Shown: positions 25,918 to 34,911, counted from the stretch's first letter. The stretch: 64,000 nucleotides of DNA from Sphingobacteriales bacterium (GCA_016699615.1 CP064984.1:2204001-2268000), one strand, 5' to 3'. Translations and numbers: made by a program. Notes: generated by a model not told the origin, from the sequence alone.

Positions 25918-26901
25918 ATGAATATAAGCAATGTAACGGAAAAAATTTTGCAAGAAGGCGATAATAGGTTCGTGCTTTTCCCAATACAATATGATGCCAT
26001 TTGGCAAATGTACAAAACTGCCCTTAAAGCTTTTTGGGTAACAGAAGAAGTTGATTTGAGTCAAGATCTTTCTGACTGGGATCATAAGCTTACAGACAAT
26101 GAAAAACATTTTATATCACATGTATTAGCATTCTTTGCTGCTAGTGATGGTATTGTGAACGAAAATTTAGTTGTAAATTTCATGCAAGATGTTACCATTC
26201 CTGAAGCTAGATGTTTTTATGGGTTACAAGTTGCTATAGAAAATGTGCATTCAGAAATGTATTCACTCTTAATAGATACATATATTAAGAATAAGGAAGA
26301 AAAAAACAAAATGTTTCATGCCATAGAAACATTAGATTGTGTGAAATTAAAAGCAAACTGGGCTTTAAAATGGATTGACACAGCACCATCATTTGCACAT
26401 CGTTTAGTAGCTTTTGCAGCAGTAGAAGGTATTTTCTTCAGTGGTAGTTTTTGCTCTATCTTTTGGCTAAAAAATAGAGGCTTAATGAAAGGCTTAGGAA
26501 AATCTAATGAATTTATCAGTAGAGATGAAGGTATGCATTGTGATTTTGCATGTCTAATCTATTCAATGTTAGATAATAAGCTACAAAAAGAAGAAATTTA
26601 TTCTATTAAATGTGATGCTGTAGAAAGTGAAAAAGTATTCGTTAAAGAGTCATTGGCAGTGTCGTTAATTGGAATGAATGCCGATTTAATGTGTTTATAT
26701 ATAGAATTCGTTGCTGATAGATTGCTTTTATCTTTAGGCTATCCTAAAGTATACAATGCAACAAACCCATTCCAATTTATGGAAGGAATTTCCATGCAAG
26801 GGAAAACTAACTTCTTTGAAGAAAGACCAACAGAGTATAAAAAAGCAACTGAAATTAAGGCCGAAACTTTAGTAGTAAATACTGAAGATGTAGATTTTTA
26901 A
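25918..26901 (+). CDS. nrdB: ribonucleoside-diphosphate reductase beta subunit
   Basis: 327 residues, class I small subunit. Iron ligands and the radical tyrosine can be placed: AIENVHSEMYSLL supplies Glu108, His111 and the radical Tyr115 (E. coli Glu115, His118, Tyr122 order), and FISRDEGMHCDFAC gives the later Glu/His ligands. The C-terminus TEDVDF is the acidic tail that docks on the large subunit. It holds the di-iron tyrosyl radical used for deoxyribonucleotide synthesis. Followed by nrdA after 20 nt, one operon. Confidence 0.95.
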   Translation: MNISNVTEKILQEGDNRFVLFPIQYDAIWQMYKTALKAFWVTEEVDLSQDLSDWDHKLTDNEKHFISHVLAFFAASDGIVNENLVVNFMQDVTIPEARCFYGLQVAIENVHSEMYSLLIDTYIKNKEEKNKMFHAIETLDCVKLKANWALKWIDTAPSFAHRLVAFAAVEGIFFSGSFCSIFWLKNRGLMKGLGKSNEFISRDEGMHCDFACLIYSMLDNKLQKEEIYSIKCDAVESEKVFVKESLAVSLIGMNADLMCLYIEFVADRLLLSLGYPKVYNATNPFQFMEGISMQGKTNFFEERPTEYKKATEIKAETLVVNTEDVDF

Positions 26902-26921
26902 AACATAAAAACAATATTACT

Positions 26922-29084
26922 ATGCACGTTATAAAAAGAGATGGTAGAAAAGAGCCAGTACACTTTGATAAGATTACCTCAAGAATCAAACATTTATCGT
27001 TTGAGCTAAATGATACTTACATAGAACCACACAAAGTAGCTCAAGCTGTTATTAATGGATTATATGATGGTGTATCTACTACAGAACTAGATGAACTTGC
27101 AGCACGTACAGCAGCTGCAATGACAGTTATTCATCCAGATTATGCAATATTAGCAGCAAGAGTTGCTGTATCTAACTTACATAAGAATACACGCAAACCT
27201 TTTTCTTTGGTTATAAAAGATTTATATCAATATATAGATCCAAAAACAAACCAGAAAGCACCTTTAATTGCTGATGATGTCTATGAGATTGTGATGAACA
27301 ATAAAGATGTATTAGATGCAGCTGTAATTCATAACAGAGACTTTAATTACGATTATTTTGGATTCAAAACATTAGAAAGATCTTATTTGTTAAAAATAAA
27401 TGGAAAAGTAGTTGAGCGTCCACAGCATATGTTGATGCGTGTTGCCATTGGAATTCATAAACAAGATATTGAAGCAGCAATAGAAACATACAATTTAATG
27501 TCTGAGAAATGGTTTACACATGCTACACCAACTTTATACAATGCAGGCACTCCAAGACCACAATTATCATCTTGCTTCTTACTTACAGTTCAAGAAGACA
27601 GTATCAGAGGAATTTACGATACACTTAAACAATGCGCAGAAATTTCACAGGCAGCAGGTGGCATTGGCTTGAGTATACATAATGTAAGAGCAAAAGGTAG
27701 CTATATCAAAGGCACAGGTGGAGAATCAAATGGATTGATACCAATGCTACAAGTATTTAACTCAACAGCTAGATATGTAGACCAAGGTGGAGGAAAAAGA
27801 AAAGGTGCTTTTGCTATGTACTTAGAACCATGGCATGCTGATATTTACGACTTTTTAGAAATGAGAAGACCACATGGAAAAGAAGAAATGAAGGCAAGAG
27901 ATTTATTCTTTGCATTGTGGATTCCAGATTTATTCATGAAAAGAGTAAAAGAAAATGGAGATTGGAGTTTAATGTGTCCAAACGAATGTCCAGGATTATG
28001 TGATACTTATGGAGAAGAATTTGAAGAATTATATTTAAAATATGAAGCAGCAGGCAAATTCAGAAAAAGAATTAAAGCAACAGATTTATGGTATCATATC
28101 TTAGATAGCCAAATAGAAACAGGTACACCATACACGTTGTACAAAGACCATGTAAATAGAAAATCTAATCAAAAGAATTTAGGTGTTATCCGTTCTAGTA
28201 ATTTATGTACTGAGATTGTTGAATATACAGCACCAGACGAAGTTGCAGTATGCAATTTAGCATCTATCAATTTAAGTAAATTTGTAGATGAACAAAATAA
28301 AACTTTTGACTTTAATAAATTATACGACATAACTTACACAGTTACCAAAAACTTGAATAAAGTTATAGATGTTAATTATTATCCAGTGCCAGAAGCTGAA
28401 AAATCAAATATGCGTCATCGACCAATTGGGTTAGGCGTTCAAGGATTAGCAGATGCATTTTTGATGCTTAAACATTCTTTTGATAGTGATGAAGCAAAAT
28501 TACTAAACAAGAACATTTTTGAAACTATATATTTTGCTGCACTTTGTGCATCTAAAGATTTAGCTAAAAGAGATGGACACTACGAAACATTCAAAGGCTC
28601 ACCAATATCGCAAGGTATTTTCCAATTTGATATGTGGAATGTACAACCATCTACACGCCATGATTGGGAAACTCTAAGACAAGAAATTATGCAATATGGT
28701 GTGCGCAATAGTTTATTAGTAGCACCAATGCCAACAGCATCTACCTCTCAAATATTAGGCAATAACGAATGTTTTGAGCCATATACTACAAATATTTATA
28801 CAAGAAGAGTATTGAGTGGTGAGTTTATTGTTGTAAACAAACATTTACTCAAAGATTTAATACAATTAGGCATGTGGAGCGAAGATATGAAAAACGCTAT
28901 CATTGCCAATAATGGTTCAATTCAAGCAATTGATGGAATACCACAAGATGTAAAAGAATTATATAAAACAGCTTGGGAAATCAAACAAAAATCAATTATT
29001 GAAATGTCTGCGGACAGAGGCGCATTTATAGACCAAAGTCAGAGTTTGAATTTGTTTATGGAAGATCCAAGTTATAAAAAATGA
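26922..29084 (+). CDS. nrdA: ribonucleoside-diphosphate reductase alpha subunit, main part (frameshifted nrdA)
   Basis: 720 residues with an N-terminal ATP-cone (allosteric activity site, HVIKRDGRKEPV onward) and the catalytic barrel. Redox cysteines appear in PQLSSCFL and VAVCNLAS, and the catalytic triad Asn-Cys-Glu in SSNLCTEI. It ends at TGA right after SYKK, while homologues continue without a break into the MTAAHFYAWERG segment. The A run 29076-29081 has six A where seven would keep the frame. The product lacks the radical-transfer tyrosine pair and the C-terminal thiol pair, which lie in the next open frame. Confidence 0.93.
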   Translation: MHVIKRDGRKEPVHFDKITSRIKHLSFELNDTYIEPHKVAQAVINGLYDGVSTTELDELAARTAAAMTVIHPDYAILAARVAVSNLHKNTRKPFSLVIKDLYQYIDPKTNQKAPLIADDVYEIVMNNKDVLDAAVIHNRDFNYDYFGFKTLERSYLLKINGKVVERPQHMLMRVAIGIHKQDIEAAIETYNLMSEKWFTHATPTLYNAGTPRPQLSSCFLLTVQEDSIRGIYDTLKQCAEISQAAGGIGLSIHNVRAKGSYIKGTGGESNGLIPMLQVFNSTARYVDQGGGKRKGAFAMYLEPWHADIYDFLEMRRPHGKEEMKARDLFFALWIPDLFMKRVKENGDWSLMCPNECPGLCDTYGEEFEELYLKYEAAGKFRKRIKATDLWYHILDSQIETGTPYTLYKDHVNRKSNQKNLGVIRSSNLCTEIVEYTAPDEVAVCNLASINLSKFVDEQNKTFDFNKLYDITYTVTKNLNKVIDVNYYPVPEAEKSNMRHRPIGLGVQGLADAFLMLKHSFDSDEAKLLNKNIFETIYFAALCASKDLAKRDGHYETFKGSPISQGIFQFDMWNVQPSTRHDWETLRQEIMQYGVRNSLLVAPMPTASTSQILGNNECFEPYTTNIYTRRVLSGEFIVVNKHLLKDLIQLGMWSEDMKNAIIANNGSIQAIDGIPQDVKELYKTAWEIKQKSIIEMSADRGAFIDQSQSLNLFMEDPSYKK

Positions 29085-29422
29085 CAGCAGCACATTTTTA
29101 TGCTTGGGAAAGAGGGTTAAAAACTGGTATGTATTACCTGCGTTCAAGACCAGCTGTAGATCCAATTAAATTTACAGTAGATTACCAAAAAGCAAACAAG
29201 CTAAAAACTGAGCAAATACCAGAACTTGTGATAGAGCAAGCTACTGCGCCAATCTATGAGAAAGTAGCGAAAGCACAACAAACGATATTTGAAGAAAATA
29301 ATAAAATTGCAGATTTTACTTTTCAATATAAAACAATTGAAGAAAAAGCAGCAGAGTTTGGAGTTAGTGTAGAAGAATATAAAAACCTAACAGAAGGTGG
29401 TTGCGAAAACTGCGGTTCATAA
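29081..29422 (+). CDS. nrdA: ribonucleoside-diphosphate reductase alpha subunit, C-terminal part (frameshifted nrdA)
   Basis: 113 residues beginning at an ATG that overlaps the upstream TGA as ATGA. GMYYLRSRP holds the two tyrosines of the radical-transfer path (E. coli Tyr730/731), and the end CENCGS holds the C-terminal Cys pair that re-reduces the active site. Neither piece alone could work; with one base restored, 26922-29422 encodes 833 residues. Expression as two chains by termination-reinitiation is conceivable because of the ATGA overlap. Confidence 0.92.
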   Translation: MTAAHFYAWERGLKTGMYYLRSRPAVDPIKFTVDYQKANKLKTEQIPELVIEQATAPIYEKVAKAQQTIFEENNKIADFTFQYKTIEEKAAEFGVSVEEYKNLTEGGCENCGS

Positions 29423-29448
29423 AATTTAGGTTTTGAAGATAATAAAAA

Positions 29449-29478
29449 GGTGTGCCAATTTTTGGCGCATCTTTTTTT
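29449..29478 (+). terminator. rho-independent terminator after nrdBA
   Basis: 8-bp stem GGTGTGCC/GGCGCATC with two G-U pairs and a 7-nt loop, followed by seven T. It lies 26 nt after the nrdA stop. Confidence 0.85.
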
Positions 29479-29572
29479 ATTGCAATAAAACATTCCAAAT
29501 ATATTTTAAATACAAATATAGTTTTGGAATTACATTTGATATATTACTAACACTGATTGAGCTTGTCTATTA

Positions 29573-31873
29573 TTATTTACATGACTCACAATAAAGTTGT
29601 TTGATTTGGTAATTTCTTTTAATTTGAAAATCATCATTTATCCATTCACACCATCTAACTCTATTTACTTGAATAGCTTTTTTATTAATTTCAAAATATT
29701 TTAATGATTTTTCATCAAAATTGGAGTAATTCATAGCTTCAGCTAATAGAAATAATCCATCTTCATTTAAATTATTCTTTTCAAAAAGAGGTAATAGATG
29801 TTCTAACGACAAATGATACATACTCCATAAATTAAAAAACAATACTAAATCTACATCATCATCTTTTTTTAGAGATTTGTTTTTAAAATAATTTACGATA
29901 TAGTAAAAAGATTTTGAAATATTTAAACCATCATTAATATGTCCAAAATACTGTATGTATGTTAAGTGAAGATTTAAGATTAGTTCTGGCTTCATAGCAT
30001 CCATACTGTACCTATTAATCTTTAATGGGTGTATAATATTTGAAAGTCTTTCTGCAGAAATATCCCAATGTTCTAATAAATCTTTTCCTACTAAGGTATA
30101 TAGATGTAATAGGTTAAATCTTGATTCTTTATCTAACTTTTCGGCACTATCTATTAATGAATGAATAAAATCAGTAACTAAATATGGGTCATAATAGTAG
30201 TTGTGTGACAATAATGCTGTATAGTTTGTTATAGTTGCAGGATTATTTTTTATAAATTCAATTATCTGAGGTTCAAATAATATTTCTGGATTATAGTCAT
30301 TAGATAAATACATTTCATATAATGCTTTATTTACTAGAGGAGCATTTTTATTAGCAACAGCTGTTCTTAAATTAAATTCAGCAAATGTTTCTATGCTTTT
30401 ATTTTCGATAAAATTTCCAGCATAATTAATAATTGCAATTGATTTTCGCTGACTAAATAATAACGAATCCCATGGAAGAGAATTATTCCTATTTGTTAGA
30501 ATTGTTTTTAAAGAATCATGCGTGATTTTTGTAAGATTTTCATTGTTGAAATAATGTAATTGAAAATTCATTTGCTCCCAATTTTCTTTTGCATCAATAG
30601 AAAATAAATCTATTGGAATATTAAGAACAGAACTTATATGGTTTTGAATGAAATTTGCACGTGAGTTGTGTAGATACTCATTATGTATAGAATCACCTTC
30701 TACAGAACTAAATGATTTCACATGAATAGAGTGGATTTTTCCATCATATTTAGAAATCTTTGGCAAATTAATTGACTGAGTAATATTTGTTTTAAAGTCA
30801 TAGTTTATTATTTGAGAATAAACTATTCCTTCTTTTATTAATTGAATTTTAGGTTCATCTTTAATAAATGGTTTAATAAGTCTTAGCTCATAATCTTTTG
30901 AAGATATATTAGTAGGATAAATATATTTACAAGCTTTCCCATTTTTTATTAAAACTAATGCAGGTGAATAATCATTTCCTTGAAGATTATTTGGGATACT
31001 TCCTACTTTAGTTATAATTCGATAATCACTTTCTGCTTTATTGTTTGAGAGTATTTCATTTAAATAAAATGGTTTAAGTAAAATACCATCATATACTGGA
31101 GAAAAGTCCAATTGATTTGTCTTTTCACATTCAAACTGATCTTTGGAGATAAGGTCAATAGCTATTCCATCATTTGATTCTGAAAATATTTCCTTAAAAT
31201 GTGAAATGTCGTTATAGTACAGAATTACTTCATTATCTACAATTTTCAAATTATTGCTCATGCCAATTACTAGATTAAGATGATTTCTAAATTCATCTTC
31301 ACAGTCTATTGATGATTTAGTAAGTCCAAATGAGTTAGTTGAAATTTGATTTCCAACTATATGACCTTTAGTTCCAAAAACTTGTGTAGCATAAATGATA
31401 TTTTTTTTCAAATCTGTTTTAAAGCCTAAATCACCAAACATATATTGTGGGTAAATCATATTTGCATAATGCCCAGGCGAATTTTTCCAATCCAAAAACA
31501 TTTCTTCTGCAAGTACAATAATATCTTTGTTTTTGAGTGGAAAATTTTGAGTTTTAGAATAAAGAATATTTTCGCCTACTAATTCAAAATCACTTCCACT
31601 AAAAGCCATAACACGATCACTAGGAGAACTATATTTTGCATCCTTTTCATCATGCGTAAGTGTGTCATTATTTACCATATAGTTACTGTGAAATTCGGCT
31701 GCTATTCTTAATGTACCATTAAATATTAATGGTTTGAGTCCTTTGCTTATTCTAAGATTATTAATTCTGTTTGAAAGTTCTTGACGTAGAACTTTTGTGT
31801 CATTTTCGGTAAGTTGCGAAAAACTGATAAATGGCACTAAAATAAATATAATAGATAATATTCTTTCTGACAT
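29573..31873 (-). CDS. secreted CAP/SCP-domain protein with OmpA-like segment
   Basis: 766 residues. Signal peptide about 1-20. CAP domain at about 25-168: His62 and the ENILYS and WKNSPGHYANMIYP motifs are the family hallmarks. Residues about 380-445 include VKSFSSVEGDSIHNEYLHNS and a following Arg-Ala helix, the pattern of an OmpA-type peptidoglycan-binding loop. The C-terminal 280 residues are predicted helical, TPR-like. No T9SS sorting domain. A wall-associated envelope protein is likely (inference). A TATCTTTG box lies 42 nt upstream of the start. Confidence 0.75.
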   Translation of the reverse strand: MSERILSIIFILVPFISFSQLTENDTKVLRQELSNRINNLRISKGLKPLIFNGTLRIAAEFHSNYMVNNDTLTHDEKDAKYSSPSDRVMAFSGSDFELVGENILYSKTQNFPLKNKDIIVLAEEMFLDWKNSPGHYANMIYPQYMFGDLGFKTDLKKNIIYATQVFGTKGHIVGNQISTNSFGLTKSSIDCEDEFRNHLNLVIGMSNNLKIVDNEVILYYNDISHFKEIFSESNDGIAIDLISKDQFECEKTNQLDFSPVYDGILLKPFYLNEILSNNKAESDYRIITKVGSIPNNLQGNDYSPALVLIKNGKACKYIYPTNISSKDYELRLIKPFIKDEPKIQLIKEGIVYSQIINYDFKTNITQSINLPKISKYDGKIHSIHVKSFSSVEGDSIHNEYLHNSRANFIQNHISSVLNIPIDLFSIDAKENWEQMNFQLHYFNNENLTKITHDSLKTILTNRNNSLPWDSLLFSQRKSIAIINYAGNFIENKSIETFAEFNLRTAVANKNAPLVNKALYEMYLSNDYNPEILFEPQIIEFIKNNPATITNYTALLSHNYYYDPYLVTDFIHSLIDSAEKLDKESRFNLLHLYTLVGKDLLEHWDISAERLSNIIHPLKINRYSMDAMKPELILNLHLTYIQYFGHINDGLNISKSFYYIVNYFKNKSLKKDDDVDLVLFFNLWSMYHLSLEHLLPLFEKNNLNEDGLFLLAEAMNYSNFDEKSLKYFEINKKAIQVNRVRWCEWINDDFQIKRNYQIKQLYCESCK

Positions 31874-31914
31874 ATTCTTTTACATGATTGCTATTTATAT
31901 GTAATTTATATATG

Positions 31915-31922
31915 CAAAGATA
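31915..31922 (-). promoter_or_regulatory. -7 box of the CAP-domain gene
   Basis: The reverse strand reads TATCTTTG, an exact TAnnTTTG match, 41 nt before the ATG at 31873. Confidence 0.45.
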
Positions 31923-32028
31923 TGTTTTTTATATTGAATTAAAGATAATATTTTGTGCTTTTATATTTTTAATACATCCACAGGAATTTTATTGATTTTT
32001 AGTTTCTTGAACTTAATTGTAGATAAAT

Positions 32029-32301
32029 CTATCTAGGTTTAAGTTGGTTGATTTGATTTTGATTGTTTTCTATTAATGTAGAAGAAGAAACACTATCTCT
32101 AGAAAATAAAGTATTGCTTTTTTGAAATAATTTTCTATCCTCTTTTTCTGTGTGTTTAAATAAATCATTGTTGCCTTCGTCAAAAGGATTTTCTTTTACA
32201 TTTTTAGGAACTAAATTTTGTTGTTGCTCAAACAATTTTCTAGATACAAATAATTCTTGTCTAGCATCTTTTGCTTGCAACTCTACAGTAGGATTGTACA
32301 C
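32029..32301 (-). pseudogene. in-frame C-terminal tail of the MltF-like gene behind a TGA stop
   Basis: 90 codons in exactly the same frame as the transglycosylase upstream, separated only by TGA (32311-32313) and three sense codons. The peptide is hydrophilic and low-complexity (Asn, Gln, Lys, Ser) with repeated K/R-L-F segments (ELFVSRKLFEQQQ, DLFKHTEKEDRKLF). A GTG at 32301 could start it separately, but continuity of frame suggests one original gene of 594 residues. A nonsense change such as TGG to TGA is the simplest explanation. Confidence 0.5.
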
Positions 32302-32310
32302 ACCATCAAT

Positions 32311-33813
32311 TCAATTAAATGGTATCACATCTTTTTGTTGGATGTCAAGATAGTTGTTTGTGCTATCGTTTATGTTTTCTGTGTAGTAAAAATATTTATC
32401 TATAATTTTCCTTACATAATTAAAAGTTTCCGTTCCTCTACAATAGCCATACTTTACCACTTTATCAGTATAAAATTTCGGATTTGATTTGTATAATATA
32501 AAGTATTCTGTGTTGCCATCCCATTCAGTATCTGAATAGCCATATTTTTTGCAAGTCTTGCGCGTCTTGCACGTGTCCCATTCAGCATTGTACGATGCCA
32601 GGATAAATTTTGTACGCTGTGTAATGTCAGGAATATGTTTCCAAAATTGCTCTAAATATTTTAAGTATTTGCTGCCAGCTTTTATATTTATATCAGGTTG
32701 ATAAGGGTTGCCTTCTAAGCCCATTTGCCTTGCTGTTCCTGGCATAAGCTGCATCAAACCTTTGGCACCAGCCCAAGATGTTGCTTGTGTATTAAACTTT
32801 GATTCTTGATACATCAACGCAGCAATTAATCGCCAATCCCATTCTATTGTTTTTGCATAATGTTGAATAATATTATCATAAATAGAAATTTGACCATCTA
32901 ATAAAAGTTGTGCTTCACTAAAAAGTTCTATGCTATTTTTGTTTTGCTTAAAATATTTATCATTCAATAATTTGTATGCTTTGCCAGAAATAAATTTACT
33001 CAACCACTGATTAAGTGCAATATGCAATTCTGGCGATTTTTTTCTTACAGCATAATGCAAATCTTGATGGCTGCCTATTACCAAACTTACATCTAGATTG
33101 TGTAAAAATGATTGATTGATCTGTGCTAAATCTTTATCTGCAATAGTATAATCAATTGCAGCATCAGATACTGCATTGATTAAATCTTCAGTACTTCTAT
33201 CATCACCAAGTAAATTGATTGCAACAGCAATTCCTAAAGTATCTGCTGCTTTTTTGATGTTGTGATAGTATGGAGAATTTACAGTTAAAAAGATAGATTT
33301 CTGATCTAATTGTTGTAAATGTTGTATAGCTTGTGTGTACACAACAGTACTATCTTGTTGTCGTTGGTATTTCCCAGATTTGCGTTGTACCAACACTTGT
33401 TCTATATTTCTATATGGAATTGAATAGCTAATATTATTGTTCTTTATTTTGTGTAGTCCATTCGCAATAATATCACCTTTGCCTTGTTCTAATAAAGTGT
33501 ACAATTCGTTTGTGTTTTTTGCAATTACAAATTCTACTTTTAAGTTATTCTCTTTTGCAAACTGTTTAATGATTTCATAGTCGAAACCTAAAGTCTGATT
33601 TTTATAGATAAAGTAGCTAATAGAATTGTATTCAGTAATGACTCTTAAAGTACCTCTTTCTCTTATTTGAGTTAAGTCAATAGGTTTTTCAAGTATAGAA
33701 GGCGTTGAATTTGATTTTTTGAATGAGAAATAGTAAAATAGTACGACAATAATGCCAACTACAATAAATGGTGCTAGTCTTTTATAATCTATGTTCTTGT
33801 AATCTATATTCAC
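32311..33813 (-). CDS. MltF-like membrane-bound lytic transglycosylase
   Basis: 500 residues. One N-terminal transmembrane helix (about 14-31), an extracytoplasmic solute-binding-like domain (SBP_bac_3, about 45-285), then a lytic transglycosylase SLT domain from about 310 with ALMYQESKFN (catalytic Glu), GAKGLMQLMPGTARQ and the ASYNA segment. Such enzymes cleave peptidoglycan glycan strands with formation of 1,6-anhydro-MurNAc. The start is GTG at 33813, just before the membrane helix. An in-frame TGA separates it from a 90-codon tail (32029-32301), which lies outside the catalytic domain. Confidence 0.92.
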   Translation of the reverse strand: MNIDYKNIDYKRLAPFIVVGIIVVLFYYFSFKKSNSTPSILEKPIDLTQIRERGTLRVITEYNSISYFIYKNQTLGFDYEIIKQFAKENNLKVEFVIAKNTNELYTLLEQGKGDIIANGLHKIKNNNISYSIPYRNIEQVLVQRKSGKYQRQQDSTVVYTQAIQHLQQLDQKSIFLTVNSPYYHNIKKAADTLGIAVAINLLGDDRSTEDLINAVSDAAIDYTIADKDLAQINQSFLHNLDVSLVIGSHQDLHYAVRKKSPELHIALNQWLSKFISGKAYKLLNDKYFKQNKNSIELFSEAQLLLDGQISIYDNIIQHYAKTIEWDWRLIAALMYQESKFNTQATSWAGAKGLMQLMPGTARQMGLEGNPYQPDINIKAGSKYLKYLEQFWKHIPDITQRTKFILASYNAEWDTCKTRKTCKKYGYSDTEWDGNTEYFILYKSNPKFYTDKVVKYGYCRGTETFNYVRKIIDKYFYYTENINDSTNNYLDIQQKDVIPFN

Positions 33814-33882
33814 AATAGTAATGTAATTAACAGACGTTGTTTGGTAATAAAAGATTGCATGCTTATGCTAATTTAATAATAA

Positions 33883-34008
33883 TTAAGATTCTTGTTGCGC
33901 TGAGGTTTTCATTTCTTCGGCTATAGTACTTCCTAAATATTGCTCTACGATGTAATGTACAACCTGTATTAATGGTGTAAGCAAAGCGGCAACGGGCAGT
34001 TTATAGAT
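33883..34008 (-). pseudogene. in-frame downstream remainder of the queuosine transporter
   Basis: Same frame as 34009-34674, separated by a single TAA. Encodes the last membrane helix and a charged tail ending EEMKTSAQQES before TAA at 33883-33885. It is too short and lacks a start, so it would be made only by readthrough. Confidence 0.6.
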
Positions 34009-34674
34009 TTAATTTCCTATGCAAATAGATAATACAAAACTTAATGACAACGCTTGTGCATTCGAATATTTTGGTATTAAATAAAAAGCCAAAAACAATA
34101 CTACAAAGCTATCTATAAATTGAGATATTAAAGTGGAACCAGTTGATCTTAGCCAAATGTATTTTTCTCCAGTTATTTTTTTTATTCTATGAAAAACAAC
34201 TACATCAATTATTTGTCCTAATAAAAATGCAACCAATGAGCCAATAATAATGGCAATTCCTTGTCCAAATATTTGTGTAAAAGCAACTTGCATATTTGCA
34301 ATACCAGCACTTTCTTTACTTTCTATCCACCAATCTGCTGGTACTAATCTTATAGCAAGTGTATACATCAAAAATGCATAGGCAAGCAAACCCACAGTAA
34401 TATTAGTGAGAAATTGCACGCCTTTTTTTCCATAGTATTCATTGATGATGTCTGTAAGAATAAAAACAATTGGCCATAGTAGCACTCCAGCTGTAAGATT
34501 GAAAGAAAATGGATTGTTAAATAGGTTTAATTGAATCGGTTGAATGCCCAGCGTTTTTTCTAATGAGAAAATTTTAACACCAATAATTTCTGCAATAAAT
34601 GCATTTGTAATAAATATACTGCCAAGTATAATAAATAATCTAGTGCTTTTATTTTGAATGATGTTTTGTATCAT
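34009..34674 (-). CDS. queuosine precursor transporter (YhhQ family) with premature stop
   Basis: 221 residues with six or so membrane helices and the family motif of an early GVKIFSL segment, LLWPIVFILTDIINEYYGKKG and SQFIDSFVVLFLAF. It stops with TAA after CIGN, yet the same frame stays open for 41 more codons (33886-34008) encoding IYKLPVAALLTPLIQVVHYI, which is the expected last helix. So TAA at 34009-34011 probably replaces one codon, such as Tyr TAT. The full gene would be 33883-34674. The family imports queuosine precursors for tRNA modification. Upstream lies a leader with an intrinsic terminator. Confidence 0.88.
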   Translation of the reverse strand: MIQNIIQNKSTRLFIILGSIFITNAFIAEIIGVKIFSLEKTLGIQPIQLNLFNNPFSFNLTAGVLLWPIVFILTDIINEYYGKKGVQFLTNITVGLLAYAFLMYTLAIRLVPADWWIESKESAGIANMQVAFTQIFGQGIAIIIGSLVAFLLGQIIDVVVFHRIKKITGEKYIWLRSTGSTLISQFIDSFVVLFLAFYLIPKYSNAQALSLSFVLSICIGN

Positions 34675-34705
34675 GCAATAAAGATAAGCATGAAAACTGA
34701 GTTAT

Positions 34706-34780
34706 CTAATAAAATTGAGATTGGTGCAAAAAAAAACGGGCATGCTTGCACACGCCCGCAGACATAAAGTCTAGAAACAT
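34706..34780 (-). other. 24-codon upstream open frame overlapping the attenuator
   Basis: ATG at 34780 to TAG at 34706; the sequence contains MSAGVCKHARFF. It overlaps the terminator hairpin and its U tract, so ribosome movement through it could control hairpin formation, as in leader-peptide attenuation. Whether it is translated is unknown. Confidence 0.3.
34728..34758 (-). terminator. intrinsic terminator in the leader of the queuosine transporter (attenuator candidate)
   Basis: On the minus strand: 8-bp stem CGGGCGTG/CATGCCCG (one G-U pair) with a 6-nt loop, then nine U. The same hairpin on the plus strand would contain an A-C mismatch, so it is built for the minus strand. No minus-strand gene ends upstream of it; it lies 54 nt before the transporter ATG at 34674, which is where an attenuator would be. 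A second small hairpin (AGAC/GTCT, 34759-34771) precedes it. Confidence 0.65.
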
Positions 34781-34911
34781 AAAAACCCGAAGTAAATCTA
34801 TTAATTTATTTTATTAATGTCAAATATTTTAAAAGAAATATTTAAAAATAAATGTTTTATTAACTTAAGTATATTTTTTCGTGTTTAGATAAATATTACA
34901 ATTATTCCATA

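Noticed and set aside
32029..33813. UGA recoded as tryptophan (alternative genetic code)
   Set aside because: TGA ends other genes here (11103, 13062), and only one in-frame TGA is seen; a general code change is not supported.
34728..34812. preQ1 class I riboswitch upstream of the queuosine transporter
   Set aside because: I looked for the short pseudoknot pattern with C-rich 3' arm and A-rich tail and did not find it; a covariance search is needed before naming a class.
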